DNA from: Halopseudomonas xiamenensis
GTDB taxonomy: Bacteria > Pseudomonadota > Gammaproteobacteria > Pseudomonadales > Pseudomonadaceae
Direction of reading: 5' to 3'
DNA: 64,000 nt
NCBI RefSeq assembly: GCF_014219065.1
Contig: NZ_JACLGO010000008.1
Span: forward strand, 62,001 to 126,000
Shown: piece by piece, positions 24,226-31,808 of the stretch
How the letters are laid out: each line of letters opens with the position of its first letter
Numbering within the stretch: position 1 is the stretch's first letter
Position numbers and translations under genes: made by a program
Notes under the pieces: model-generated
Seen by the model: the letters and a program-made list of their open reading frames with translations, nothing else
Databases searched by the model: none
Told to the model about the DNA's origin: nothing

Positions 24226-24618
24226 TTATCTGACAACTTCGATACGTACCTTCAGCAAGCCGGCGGAGGTGTCACCGATACTGGCGAAGGAAGAACGGGA
24301 CAGATCGATAACCCGGCCGCGCACAAAGGGGCCACGGTCGTTGATGCGCACCACCACGCTTTTACCATTGCGCACGTTGGTCACCCTTACCTTCGAGCCG
24401 AAGGGTAGCGTGCGGTGTGCTGCGGTATTCCGGCCGGCTTTATAGAGCTCGCCGCTGGCGGTTTTTCTATTCTGGAATTTGTCTGCGTAGTACGACGCCT
24501 GTCCTGCTTCCGTGTGCCCCACCCATTGGCCGCCGGCGCCGGGTTTGAAAGGGGTGCTGCAGGCGGATAGGGCTGTCAGGCACAGCAGCAGGATGAATGC
24601 CTTGATCGTGTGGTGCAT
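24226..24618 (-). CDS. RlpA-like double-psi beta-barrel lipoprotein
   Basis: This 130-aa protein has a lipoprotein signal (FILLLCLTALSAC, lipid-modified Cys20) and a DPBB_1 domain: GQASYYADKFQNRKTASGELYKAGRNTAAHRTLPFGSKVRVTN, VVRINDRGPFVRGRVIDLSRSSF. The RlpA catalytic pair is visible as the Asp in RINDRGPF and the His in AAHRTLPF. It lacks the SPOR domain of full RlpA, so it is not the septal version in its standard form. Its place between btuD and the adenosyltransferase-like gene is probably incidental. Confidence 0.88.
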   Translation of the reverse strand: MHHTIKAFILLLCLTALSACSTPFKPGAGGQWVGHTEAGQASYYADKFQNRKTASGELYKAGRNTAAHRTLPFGSKVRVTNVRNGKSVVVRINDRGPFVRGRVIDLSRSSFASIGDTSAGLLKVRIEVVR

Positions 24619-24702
24619 TGATTACCTTCATGTTCATCTGGTTGCCCGCCACAGGTTCCGGTGCCCGCCTCTAACGGACGGCAAGGGACCTCTGCGGTTC
24701 GG

Positions 24703-25431
24703 CTACTTGGGCACTATGATCGGCGGATGGTTCTCCAGGTCGATATGCACGTCGATATGAAAGGCTTCTTGCAGGTGCTCCTTGGTCAGTACATCCTTCG
24801 GTGGGCCGACGGCAATCACGCGGCCCTGGTGCAGCAGGCACAGGCGGTCGCAATAACGTGCCGCCAGCGACAGATCGTGGATCGACAGCATCACGCCACG
24901 TCCGCTCTGGGCATAGCGGCGCAGCAGGCGCAGCACATTCTGCTGCTGGTACAGATCGAGGCTGGCGACCGGCTCGTCGGCCAGCAGTACTCGGGGTTGG
25001 CCGGCCAGTACCCGGGCCAGCCAGACGCGGGCCTGCTGGCCACCCGAGAGCTGGTCCACCTGGCGCTCCAGCCAGTCCTCGACCTGGGCCGCCGCGGCCG
25101 CCTGGGCAATGGCCTTGGCATCGCTATCGCCCCAGGGCAGCCGGCCGAGCGCAATCACATCGCGCACCGACAGGGCCCAGGCACTCTGGCTGCTCTGCGG
25201 CAGGAAGCCGAGCTGCTGCGCCCGTTGCCGCTCGGGGATGGCGGCCAGTGCGCTGCCGGCCAGGCGGATGCTGCCCTGATACGCCTGGATGCCGGCCAGG
25301 CAGTGCAGCAGGGTGGACTTGCCGGCGCCATTGGCACCGATGACGCCGAGCATTTCACCGGGAGCCAGATTCAGGCTGACATTCACCAGACGCTGGCCGA
25401 CGTTCAACTCATGGATGTCGATCAGATCCAC
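24703..25431 (-). CDS. btuD: Vitamin B12 ABC transporter ATP-binding protein BtuD
   Basis: A GTG at 25431 with a GGAG eight bases before it is preferred to the longer GTG at 25449; it overlaps btuC by ten bases. The 242-aa protein has Walker A GANGAGKSTLLH, Q-loop LPQSSQ, signature LSGGQQARVWLARVLAG, Walker B VLLADEP and the H-loop MLSIHDLSLAARY. This is the FecE/BtuD branch of importer ATPases. Order btuB-btuF-btuC-btuD behind a cobalamin riboswitch fixes the substrate as cobalamin. Confidence 0.92.
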   Translation of the reverse strand: MDLIDIHELNVGQRLVNVSLNLAPGEMLGVIGANGAGKSTLLHCLAGIQAYQGSIRLAGSALAAIPERQRAQQLGFLPQSSQSAWALSVRDVIALGRLPWGDSDAKAIAQAAAAAQVEDWLERQVDQLSGGQQARVWLARVLAGQPRVLLADEPVASLDLYQQQNVLRLLRRYAQSGRGVMLSIHDLSLAARYCDRLCLLHQGRVIAVGPPKDVLTKEHLQEAFHIDVHIDLENHPPIIVPK

Positions 25432-26408
25432 CGTTTGCGCTCCTTCCACACCAGCCAGATGAACAGCGGCGCGCCGAGCAGCGAGGTCAGCACGCCGAGC
25501 TTGAGTTCACGCCCCGGCGGCAGCAGGCGCACGCCGATATCCGCCAGGCAGACCAGCATGGCACCGGCCAGCGCCGCCGGGATCAGCAGCCGCTCCGGGC
25601 GGTGGCGGACCAGCGGGCGCAGCAGGTGCGGCACCAGCAGGCCGACGAAGCCGATGCTGCCGGCCACCGCCACCGAGCTGCCGACCAGTATGGCCGCGCC
25701 CAGTACGATCATGATGCTGCCATTGCGATAATTCAGGCCCATGCTGCGCGCCACCTGGTCGCCCAGGCTCAGGCCGCTGAGCAGGCGGCGCTGACTGAGG
25801 ATCAGCGCGCTGCCCAGCAGCAGTGCCGGTAGCAGCAGCCACAGATGCTCCAGGCCGCGCTCGGCGACCGAGCCGAGCAACCAGAACACCAGCTCCTGCA
25901 TGGCATAGGGGTTGGGTGCGAAATTCAGCACGGTGGCCAGCGCCGCGCCGCACAGGGTGGAGATGGCCAGGCCGGCCATGATCACCATATGCGAGCGGGC
26001 CGAGCCGGCCAGGGCCAGCATCAGCATCAGCGCGATGGCCGCGCCGATCAGCCCGGCCACGCCCGGTGCTGCGGCACCGAGACTGGGGAACAGGCCGAAA
26101 TAGAACACACTGGCCGCCCCCAACGCCGCGCCCTGGCTGGCTCCGGTCAGGCTGGGCTCGGCCAGCGGGTTGCGCAGCAGGCCCTGCAACGCAGCCCCGC
26201 TCAGCCCCAACGCCGCACCGACGGCCAGGGCGATCAGCGTACGAGGCAGGCGGATTTCGCCGATGACGATGGCGTCCAGGCTGCTCTGGCCGCCGAGAAA
26301 GTCGAGCAGGCCGGGCAGTACCGCCACCGAGGTCGAGCCGACTGCCAGCGAGGCCAGGGTCGTGGCCAGCAGCAGGACCAGCAGGGCGGGGGTTATCAGT
26401 CTAGCCAT
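25422..26408 (-). CDS. btuC: Vitamin B12 ABC transporter permease BtuC
   Basis: The start MARLITPALLVLLLATTLAS at 26408 overlaps the end of btuF by 13 bases; an upstream start would overlap more. The 328-aa FecCD-family permease has about ten helices, with IGEIRLPRTLIALAVGAALGLSGAALQGLLRNPLAEPSLTGASQGAALGA, LGLSLGDQVARSMG and GFVGLLVPHLLRPLVRHRPERLLIPAALAGA as family marks. It is the channel subunit for periplasm-to-cytoplasm cobalamin transport. Confidence 0.92.
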   Translation of the reverse strand: MARLITPALLVLLLATTLASLAVGSTSVAVLPGLLDFLGGQSSLDAIVIGEIRLPRTLIALAVGAALGLSGAALQGLLRNPLAEPSLTGASQGAALGAASVFYFGLFPSLGAAAPGVAGLIGAAIALMLMLALAGSARSHMVIMAGLAISTLCGAALATVLNFAPNPYAMQELVFWLLGSVAERGLEHLWLLLPALLLGSALILSQRRLLSGLSLGDQVARSMGLNYRNGSIMIVLGAAILVGSSVAVAGSIGFVGLLVPHLLRPLVRHRPERLLIPAALAGAMLVCLADIGVRLLPPGRELKLGVLTSLLGAPLFIWLVWKERKRWI

Positions 26409-27256
26409 TGGTTGAGTTGCCTTATCAGATCCCAGGTCCAGGGGCCGGGACATTGCCAGCGCCAGTAGTCGGTACTCAGCCAGCCGCCTTCCGGGATACT
26501 GCGACGCAGCACCGGATGCTCGGCAAAGCGGTTGGCCAGGGCCTGGTGCTCGGGCGCGGCAAACAGGATGGCATCCGGAGGATCGCTGGCGATGCGTTCC
26601 AGATCAAGCTGCACATGCCCCGAATCGGTCAGGTAGTTGCGCCAGCCGGCCTGTTCGATGATCTGGTGCTCGAAGGTATCGCGGCCGGTGCCGATGGCAT
26701 TGGAGCCGAGCAGCAGCAGGCGCTTGGCGTCGGGTTGTGGCGTACGGGGTACCGGCGCTGGCTGGGCCAGCTGCGGGTCACGTCCCATCAATTCGAGCAG
26801 GCGTCGCTCGTAGGATTCCACCTGCGCCAGGGTGCTGGGCAGGGGCAGCACCTCGACCCTGTGGCCCAGGCTGCGCAGGCGTTCGCGCAGCATCAGGGCG
26901 CTGTACTGGCCGGTCAGTACCAGGTCGGGTTGCAGGCCTACCACCTGTTCCAGCGAGCCGTCGTGGGACGGCCAGTGATCGTCGATCCAGTGGATCGGAT
27001 AGCGCAGATGCAAGGGGGAAAGGGCGGCCACGCGGGCCGGATCGGCATGCTGGGCCAGTGCCCAGTCCATGCACAGGTCGAGGGAGACGATGCGTTGCGG
27101 TGGTTCGGCGGCCGCGGTTGATGCTGCAGGACCGCCGAGCAGCAAGGCTACAGTCAGGCAAGACACCCCCCAGCGCAGCCGACCCCGCGCCCCGGCACGA
27201 ACCGGGGTAGGGAGGTTGGGTTCAGCTGGTGGCTGATGACGGAGGTGTTTGCTCAT
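26396..27256 (-). CDS. btuF: Cobalamin-binding periplasmic protein BtuF
   Basis: This 286-aa protein has a long basic N-terminus before the signal helix (VSCLTVALLLGGPAASTAAA), then the TroA/BtuF fold: RIVSLDLCMDWALAQHADPARVAALSP, HDGSLEQVVGLQPDLVLTGQYSA and the long connecting helix near LAQVESYERRLLELMGRD. It delivers cobalamin from BtuB to BtuC. It starts five bases after btuB ends. Confidence 0.87.
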   Translation of the reverse strand: MSKHLRHQPPAEPNLPTPVRAGARGRLRWGVSCLTVALLLGGPAASTAAAEPPQRIVSLDLCMDWALAQHADPARVAALSPLHLRYPIHWIDDHWPSHDGSLEQVVGLQPDLVLTGQYSALMLRERLRSLGHRVEVLPLPSTLAQVESYERRLLELMGRDPQLAQPAPVPRTPQPDAKRLLLLGSNAIGTGRDTFEHQIIEQAGWRNYLTDSGHVQLDLERIASDPPDAILFAAPEHQALANRFAEHPVLRRSIPEGGWLSTDYWRWQCPGPWTWDLIRQLNQWLD

Positions 27257-27261
27257 TCCAT

Positions 27262-29184
27262 TCAGAGGTTGGGGGTCCAGGTTACGCCAAGCATGGCGGT
27301 GAAGGGCGTTTCGCGGTACCCGTACTCCTGCCAGTCTTGGCTGTAGCTGTACACCAGACGACTGTAGTCCTTGTCCAAAACGTTGGCCAGCTTCACATCG
27401 AAAGCCAGTTCACTGCTGGCCTGCCAGCTGGCGCGCAGATCCAGAACGCCGTAGCCGGGCAGCTCGGAGGTGTTTGCGGCGTTGGCATAGCTGCTGCTGA
27501 CTGCGGTAAAGGTCGCCCCCAGACCGATATCACCAAACTGACGATCAAGATTCAGATTCAGAGTGCGTCTGGCGCGGTTGGGCAGTGTGCGGCCGGTGCC
27601 ACGATCACGGGGATCAATCACGCTGATACCGAGATCACTATGCCAACCGAACAACTCCTGTTGAAGAGTGGCCTCGAAACCGTTGACCCGGGCGCGGTTG
27701 ACGTTTGCCGTAGTGCCTTCCCAAGGAAAGTCATTAGTCGTTACGGTAGTAATCAGGTCGCGGAAATCGGTTCGATACAGCGAGGCCTCCAGTCGGGTAC
27801 TCGGTGCCAGTTGGCTGCGCCATTGCAATTCATAGCTACGAGACTTTTCCGGCTTCAGGTCCGGGTTGCCTTGGTAGCCATCATACAGCGGCCAATAGAG
27901 GTCGGCGAAAGTAGGTACGCGAAAACCTTCCGAATAGGACAGGATCAGTTGGTTGGCCGAGTCTAGCTGGTAGCTCAGTGCACCATTGAAGGTGTTTTCG
28001 CTGCCGAACTGCTGGTTGTCATCGTGACGCATGCCCAGCTCGGTGCCAAAGCGTTCGCCCTGAAAACTGTGCTGAATAAAAGCGGCCTTGTTGTCGCGGT
28101 TGCTGACGGCAAAATCGTTGCTGCTGCGCACCTTGTCATTCAGATAGTCGAGGCCCAGACGCAGGCTGTGTCCGTTGCCCAGTGCCAGGGTATTGAGCCA
28201 GTTGGCCGAGTCACGGTAGGTATTGTTCACACTGCTGCCGGGGAACAGCTTGTCGAAGTTTTCCTGTTTGTCTTCGCTATGGCCCAGTTCGATACGACTG
28301 TGCCACATCTCATTGATGCGGCCGTCCAGCCACAGGGTGCTGGTGCTGATGCTGTATTCGTCATAAGGCTTGGTCGGATTATAGATCCACGACCCGGGTG
28401 GATCTTCGCGACCAAAGGGGTTGTCGGTTTCCGTTTTGCCGCGCTGATCTAGTATGGTGAACCCACCCTCTAAAGTATCGTTGAAGCTGTGGCTCAGACT
28501 CAGTGCGAGGGAACGGTTGCGGTAGGCATCATGGTCAGCGTCGCTGGCAAAGGAGGTGTGGGTGCGGTCGATACCGGCGGTTTCTTCCAGCCCGGCGGAC
28601 AGATTGAAGCGCGTGCGTTCGTTGCCGCCGGACAGGCCCAGGTTACGCTCCCAGGTGCTGTCGCTACCGCCGGCGATGCGCACATAGGGGCGCAGACCTT
28701 CACCATCGCCACGGCGGGTGAAAATCTGGATTACCCCACCCATGGCGTCGGCGCCGTGGATCGCCGAACGCGAGCCACGCAGCACTTCGATGCGTTCGAT
28801 CTGATCGACGCTGAGAAATTGCAGGGCGGCACTGCCGGCGGTGGCCGAGCCGGCACGCACACCGTCGATCAGCACCAGGGTCTGGGCGGTGCTGGTACCG
28901 CGTACATTCAGACCAAACAGCGCGCCCCGGCCACCATAGTTTGAAACCTGCACGCCCGGCACCTGGGTCAGCAGCGCTGGCACGCTGGCCGGGCGCAGAC
29001 GCTCGATATCGGCACGGGTAAACACCGTGCTGGCGGCGCTGCTGTCACTGCGCTGCTCGACAGCGCGGTTGGCAGTAATCAGGGTATCGGACAACTTCAG
29101 TGCCTGTTCATGGGACGCAGGCTGGGCGGCCAGCGCCAGGCTCGGGGCCAGGGCGATGCTCAGGGCAAGACGGGACAGTTTCAT
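27262..29184 (-). CDS. btuB: TonB-dependent vitamin B12 receptor BtuB
   Basis: This 640-aa outer-membrane protein starts MKLSRLALSIALAPSLALAAQ (a second ATG one codon upstream is possible). It has the plug signature LRPASVPALLTQVPGVQVSNYGGRGALFGLNVRGTSTAQTLVLIDGVRAGSATAG and IERIEVLRGSRSAIHGADAMGGVIQIFTRR. The barrel ends ...AMLGVTWTPNL, so the usual terminal Phe is replaced by Leu. The TonB box is LKLSDTLITANR. A cobalamin riboswitch in its leader marks it as BtuB. Confidence 0.93.
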   Translation of the reverse strand: MKLSRLALSIALAPSLALAAQPASHEQALKLSDTLITANRAVEQRSDSSAASTVFTRADIERLRPASVPALLTQVPGVQVSNYGGRGALFGLNVRGTSTAQTLVLIDGVRAGSATAGSAALQFLSVDQIERIEVLRGSRSAIHGADAMGGVIQIFTRRGDGEGLRPYVRIAGGSDSTWERNLGLSGGNERTRFNLSAGLEETAGIDRTHTSFASDADHDAYRNRSLALSLSHSFNDTLEGGFTILDQRGKTETDNPFGREDPPGSWIYNPTKPYDEYSISTSTLWLDGRINEMWHSRIELGHSEDKQENFDKLFPGSSVNNTYRDSANWLNTLALGNGHSLRLGLDYLNDKVRSSNDFAVSNRDNKAAFIQHSFQGERFGTELGMRHDDNQQFGSENTFNGALSYQLDSANQLILSYSEGFRVPTFADLYWPLYDGYQGNPDLKPEKSRSYELQWRSQLAPSTRLEASLYRTDFRDLITTVTTNDFPWEGTTANVNRARVNGFEATLQQELFGWHSDLGISVIDPRDRGTGRTLPNRARRTLNLNLDRQFGDIGLGATFTAVSSSYANAANTSELPGYGVLDLRASWQASSELAFDVKLANVLDKDYSRLVYSYSQDWQEYGYRETPFTAMLGVTWTPNL

Positions 29185-29310
29185 CATGAATCCTCAAAAG
29201 GTCGGAGTGACTTTCGAGGAGGGCAGGTAAGCAAGTGCGCACGGGGCGGATGGGCAGACGGACCAGCACGGCACTTGACGGTGATGCCCTCCGCAACACC
29301 AGTCGAGATT

Positions 29311-29505
29311 GCATGCGGGCCGGTCTCCGGACTCTCGACGCCCATCCGCTCACCTTCCCATGCCATGGCACAGTGGTTATTGAGCGAACGCCGATCCGTG
29401 ATCGGGGTCGATTACCGTTGCGGGGGCAGTGCCGGGATTGTTCTCTGTATCGATGGGGAACGCACCGGCTTTCCGTTTCATGCCTGCTGGTCAGGCACAC
29501 CTGCA
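29311..29505 (-). ncRNA. Cobalamin riboswitch (btuB leader)
   Basis: On the minus strand, in order: a P3-region start (GGTGTGCCTGACCAGCAGG), CCCGCAACGGTAA (conserved core near 29420), GCCATGGCATGGGAAGGTGAGCGG (B12-box equivalent) and AGTCCGGAGACCGGCCCGC at the 3' end. These are the conserved blocks of the cobalamin riboswitch. It ends about 125 bases before btuB; that interval contains GC-rich complementary segments that could form the expression platform. It should reduce btuBFCD expression when cobalamin is plentiful. Confidence 0.93.
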
Positions 29506-29650
29506 TGAATAACGCGGCGAATGGTATGCCGACGGCAGGGCAAACACAAGCGCGGTCATGGCACGGAGCCGCCATGCGCTGGAGCATTGGCGTTGATCGC
29601 GGCATACTCGACGCACCCTGTTCACGTGTGTGTCCTCATGTTGCCGCTCG

Positions 29651-30307
29651 ATGTTACTGTCTGATCCCGATCTGCCCTTTGCCGAGACCACGGCCACGCA
29701 GCTGCGCGATTATCCCGAATGGCACCGTGGTCGCGACCGCTATGCCATCTGGATGATCCCCATCAACTGTCCACGGGTGCTGGCGCATATCGAGCATATG
29801 ACAAGGCAATTGGCGGACCTGCTGCACCCGACCCGCCGCCAACCGCATATCACACTGTTCGTCTGTGGTTTCGAGCAGGATCGCCGGATTCACGATGATG
29901 ACTTCACTGCCGGGCAATTGCGGCAGCAACTGCTCGATCTGGAGCAACTGAGCCTGCCGCCGTGCACCCTGCAGATCGGCCCGCCGGACAGTTTTGCCAG
30001 TGCCGCCATCCTGTCGGTGGGCGATCCGCAGGGGCAGCTGCAGAACTGGCGCGAGGTGCTGGGCAGACAGTGTAGCGAGGTCCGCCAGGCGGCTTACGTG
30101 CCGCATATCACCCTGGGGTTGTATCGGCGCAGTATCGACGTCCGGCTGCTGCGCCAGCGCCTGGCTCAACTGTCGGTGGCGGACGATCTCTATCTGCCAG
30201 TTGAACAGCTGCAGTACGCCACCTACAGTAGTAATGATATGTTTGGGCCGCTTGAGTGTCGGCAGTGGGTGATATACGGATCAGCACATAAAAGGAGCAT
30301 CAGATGA
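29651..30307 (+). CDS. 2'-5' RNA ligase / 2H phosphoesterase family protein
   Basis: This 218-aa protein starts at MLLSDPDLPF (a GTG seven codons earlier is possible). Two HxT motifs define the 2H phosphoesterase fold: QPHITLFVCGF and VPHITLGLYRR. DRYAIWMIPINCPRVLAHI forms the first strand. Members hydrolyse or ligate 2',3'-cyclic or 2'-5' phosphodiester ends of RNA. The stop overlaps the CBS protein start by four bases, so they are coupled. Confidence 0.82.
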   Translation: MLLSDPDLPFAETTATQLRDYPEWHRGRDRYAIWMIPINCPRVLAHIEHMTRQLADLLHPTRRQPHITLFVCGFEQDRRIHDDDFTAGQLRQQLLDLEQLSLPPCTLQIGPPDSFASAAILSVGDPQGQLQNWREVLGRQCSEVRQAAYVPHITLGLYRRSIDVRLLRQRLAQLSVADDLYLPVEQLQYATYSSNDMFGPLECRQWVIYGSAHKRSIR

Positions 30308-30741
30308 AAACCGTGGCACAGGTTATCCAGACCAAGAAGATCCAGCAGGTACATACCATCGATGCGGAAAGTACTGTGTTGAAGGCGCTGCAGGTGATGG
30401 CCGATAACAATATCGGTGCACTGCCGGTGACCGAGAATGGCAAGGTCGTCGGTGTCATCAGCGAGCGTGACTACGCGCGCAAGTGTGTACTGAGAGGGCG
30501 AGCCTCGGTTGGCACCATGGTACGTGAAATCATGAGCAGTCCGGTGATTACCGTGACACCGCAGCAGAGCGTGCAGGAGTGCCTGTCACTGATCACTGCC
30601 CGCCACCTGCGTCACCTGCCGGTGGTCGATAATGATCAACTGGTGGGCCTGGTATCGATCGGTGACCTGGTCAAGGAAACCATTGCTGAGCAGGAACAGC
30701 TGATCCAGCAACTGGAGCAATATATTCGCGGCGAAGTGTGA
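30304..30741 (+). CDS. Two-CBS-domain protein
   Basis: This 145-aa protein is made of two CBS motifs: VHTIDAESTVLKALQVMADNNIGALPVTENGKVVGVISERDYARKCVLRG and MSSPVITVTPQQSVQECLSLITARHLRHLPVVDNDQLVGLVSIGDLVKETI. It ends in a short helix. Stand-alone CBS pairs bind adenosine nucleotides and act as energy sensors, but the partner here is unknown. A ribosome site AAAGGAG precedes the ATG. Confidence 0.9.
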   Translation: MKTVAQVIQTKKIQQVHTIDAESTVLKALQVMADNNIGALPVTENGKVVGVISERDYARKCVLRGRASVGTMVREIMSSPVITVTPQQSVQECLSLITARHLRHLPVVDNDQLVGLVSIGDLVKETIAEQEQLIQQLEQYIRGEV

Positions 30742-30795
30742 ATCACGGAGGGGTATACTCGCGTGCTTCAGGCTTTCGAACGCAGGGTAGATAGT

Positions 30796-31767
30796 ATGCC
30801 AATGAAAAAGAATGTAGTGGTTCTGAATCGCCTGGCGCCGGATCTGGTGGAGCGCCTGGCCGAACATTTCAATGTCGTCCAGTTCGAGTCAGGGCAGGAT
30901 CTGCAGAGCGTGCTGACCTCGGTTCCGGTGCATGGGGTGATCGGCGCGGGCCGTCAGCTTGGCCGCCGGGAGTTGGAGAATGTCAGCGAGCTTGAGGTGA
31001 TCTCGACCATCTCGGTGGGCTATGACAACTACGACCTCGATTATCTGAATGAGCGTAGCATCCTGCTGACCAATACCCCCGATGTGCTGACCGAAACCAC
31101 TGCCGACCTGGCCTTCACCCTGATGCTGGCCACGGCGCGGCGCATCGTCGAGCTGGACAACTGGTTGCGTGCCGGCAACTGGCGTGCCGGGCTTGGCTCG
31201 AAGTATTTCGGTTGCGATGTGCACGGCAAGACCCTGGGCATTCTCGGGCTGGGCAATATCGGCGCGGCGATCGCCCGGCGTGGGCGGCTCGGTTTCGGCA
31301 TGCGGGTGCTGTACACCGCCAACAGCCGCAAGCCGGCACTGGAACAGGAATTGGATGCCGAGTTCCGCGAACTCGATGGGCTATTGGCCGAGGCGGACTT
31401 TCTCTGCGTGGTGGTGCCGCTCAGTGAGCAGACCCGCAAGCTGATCGGCCAGCGCGAGCTGGAGCGGATGAAGTCCAGTGCGATCCTGGTGAATATCGCC
31501 CGCGGCCCGGTGGTCGACGAGGCGGCGCTGGTCGAGGCGCTACGCAGTGGCCAGATTCGGGGCGCGGGGCTGGATGTGTTCGAGCGCGAGCCGCTGACCG
31601 AGTCGCCGCTGTTCGCATTGGACAATGTGGTTGCCGTGCCGCACATAGGTTCGGCCACCCACGAGACGCGCCGGGCCATGGCCGAGCTGGCGGTGCGTAA
31701 TCTGGAGCTGGCACTGCTTGGCGGCACCCCGTTGCATATGGTCAACCCGCAGGTGAGAGCCGGCTGA
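30796..31767 (+). CDS. D-2-hydroxyacid dehydrogenase (glyoxylate/hydroxypyruvate reductase B-like)
   Basis: This 323-aa protein starts at MPMKKNVVVLNRLAPD. The Rossmann motif is LGILGLGNIGAAIARRG; the catalytic Arg is in VNIARGPVVDEAALVEALRSG, Glu in FEREPLTESPLF and His in VVAVPHIGSATHETRRAM. The residues resemble GhrB/TkrA-type NAD(P)H reductases of glyoxylate, hydroxypyruvate or 2-ketogluconate. The exact substrate is open. It follows the CBS gene by 54 bases on the same strand. Confidence 0.88.
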   Translation: MPMKKNVVVLNRLAPDLVERLAEHFNVVQFESGQDLQSVLTSVPVHGVIGAGRQLGRRELENVSELEVISTISVGYDNYDLDYLNERSILLTNTPDVLTETTADLAFTLMLATARRIVELDNWLRAGNWRAGLGSKYFGCDVHGKTLGILGLGNIGAAIARRGRLGFGMRVLYTANSRKPALEQELDAEFRELDGLLAEADFLCVVVPLSEQTRKLIGQRELERMKSSAILVNIARGPVVDEAALVEALRSGQIRGAGLDVFEREPLTESPLFALDNVVAVPHIGSATHETRRAMAELAVRNLELALLGGTPLHMVNPQVRAG

Positions 31768-31808
31768 CAGTGCCGGGCGGCACCCTGCGGTGCCGCTCAG
31801 GACCGCCC

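Noticed and set aside
31777-31796. Terminator between the dehydrogenase and siderophore receptor genes
   Set aside because: The 8-bp stem with CTGC loop is real but lacks a T run on either strand, so I do not call it as an intrinsic terminator.
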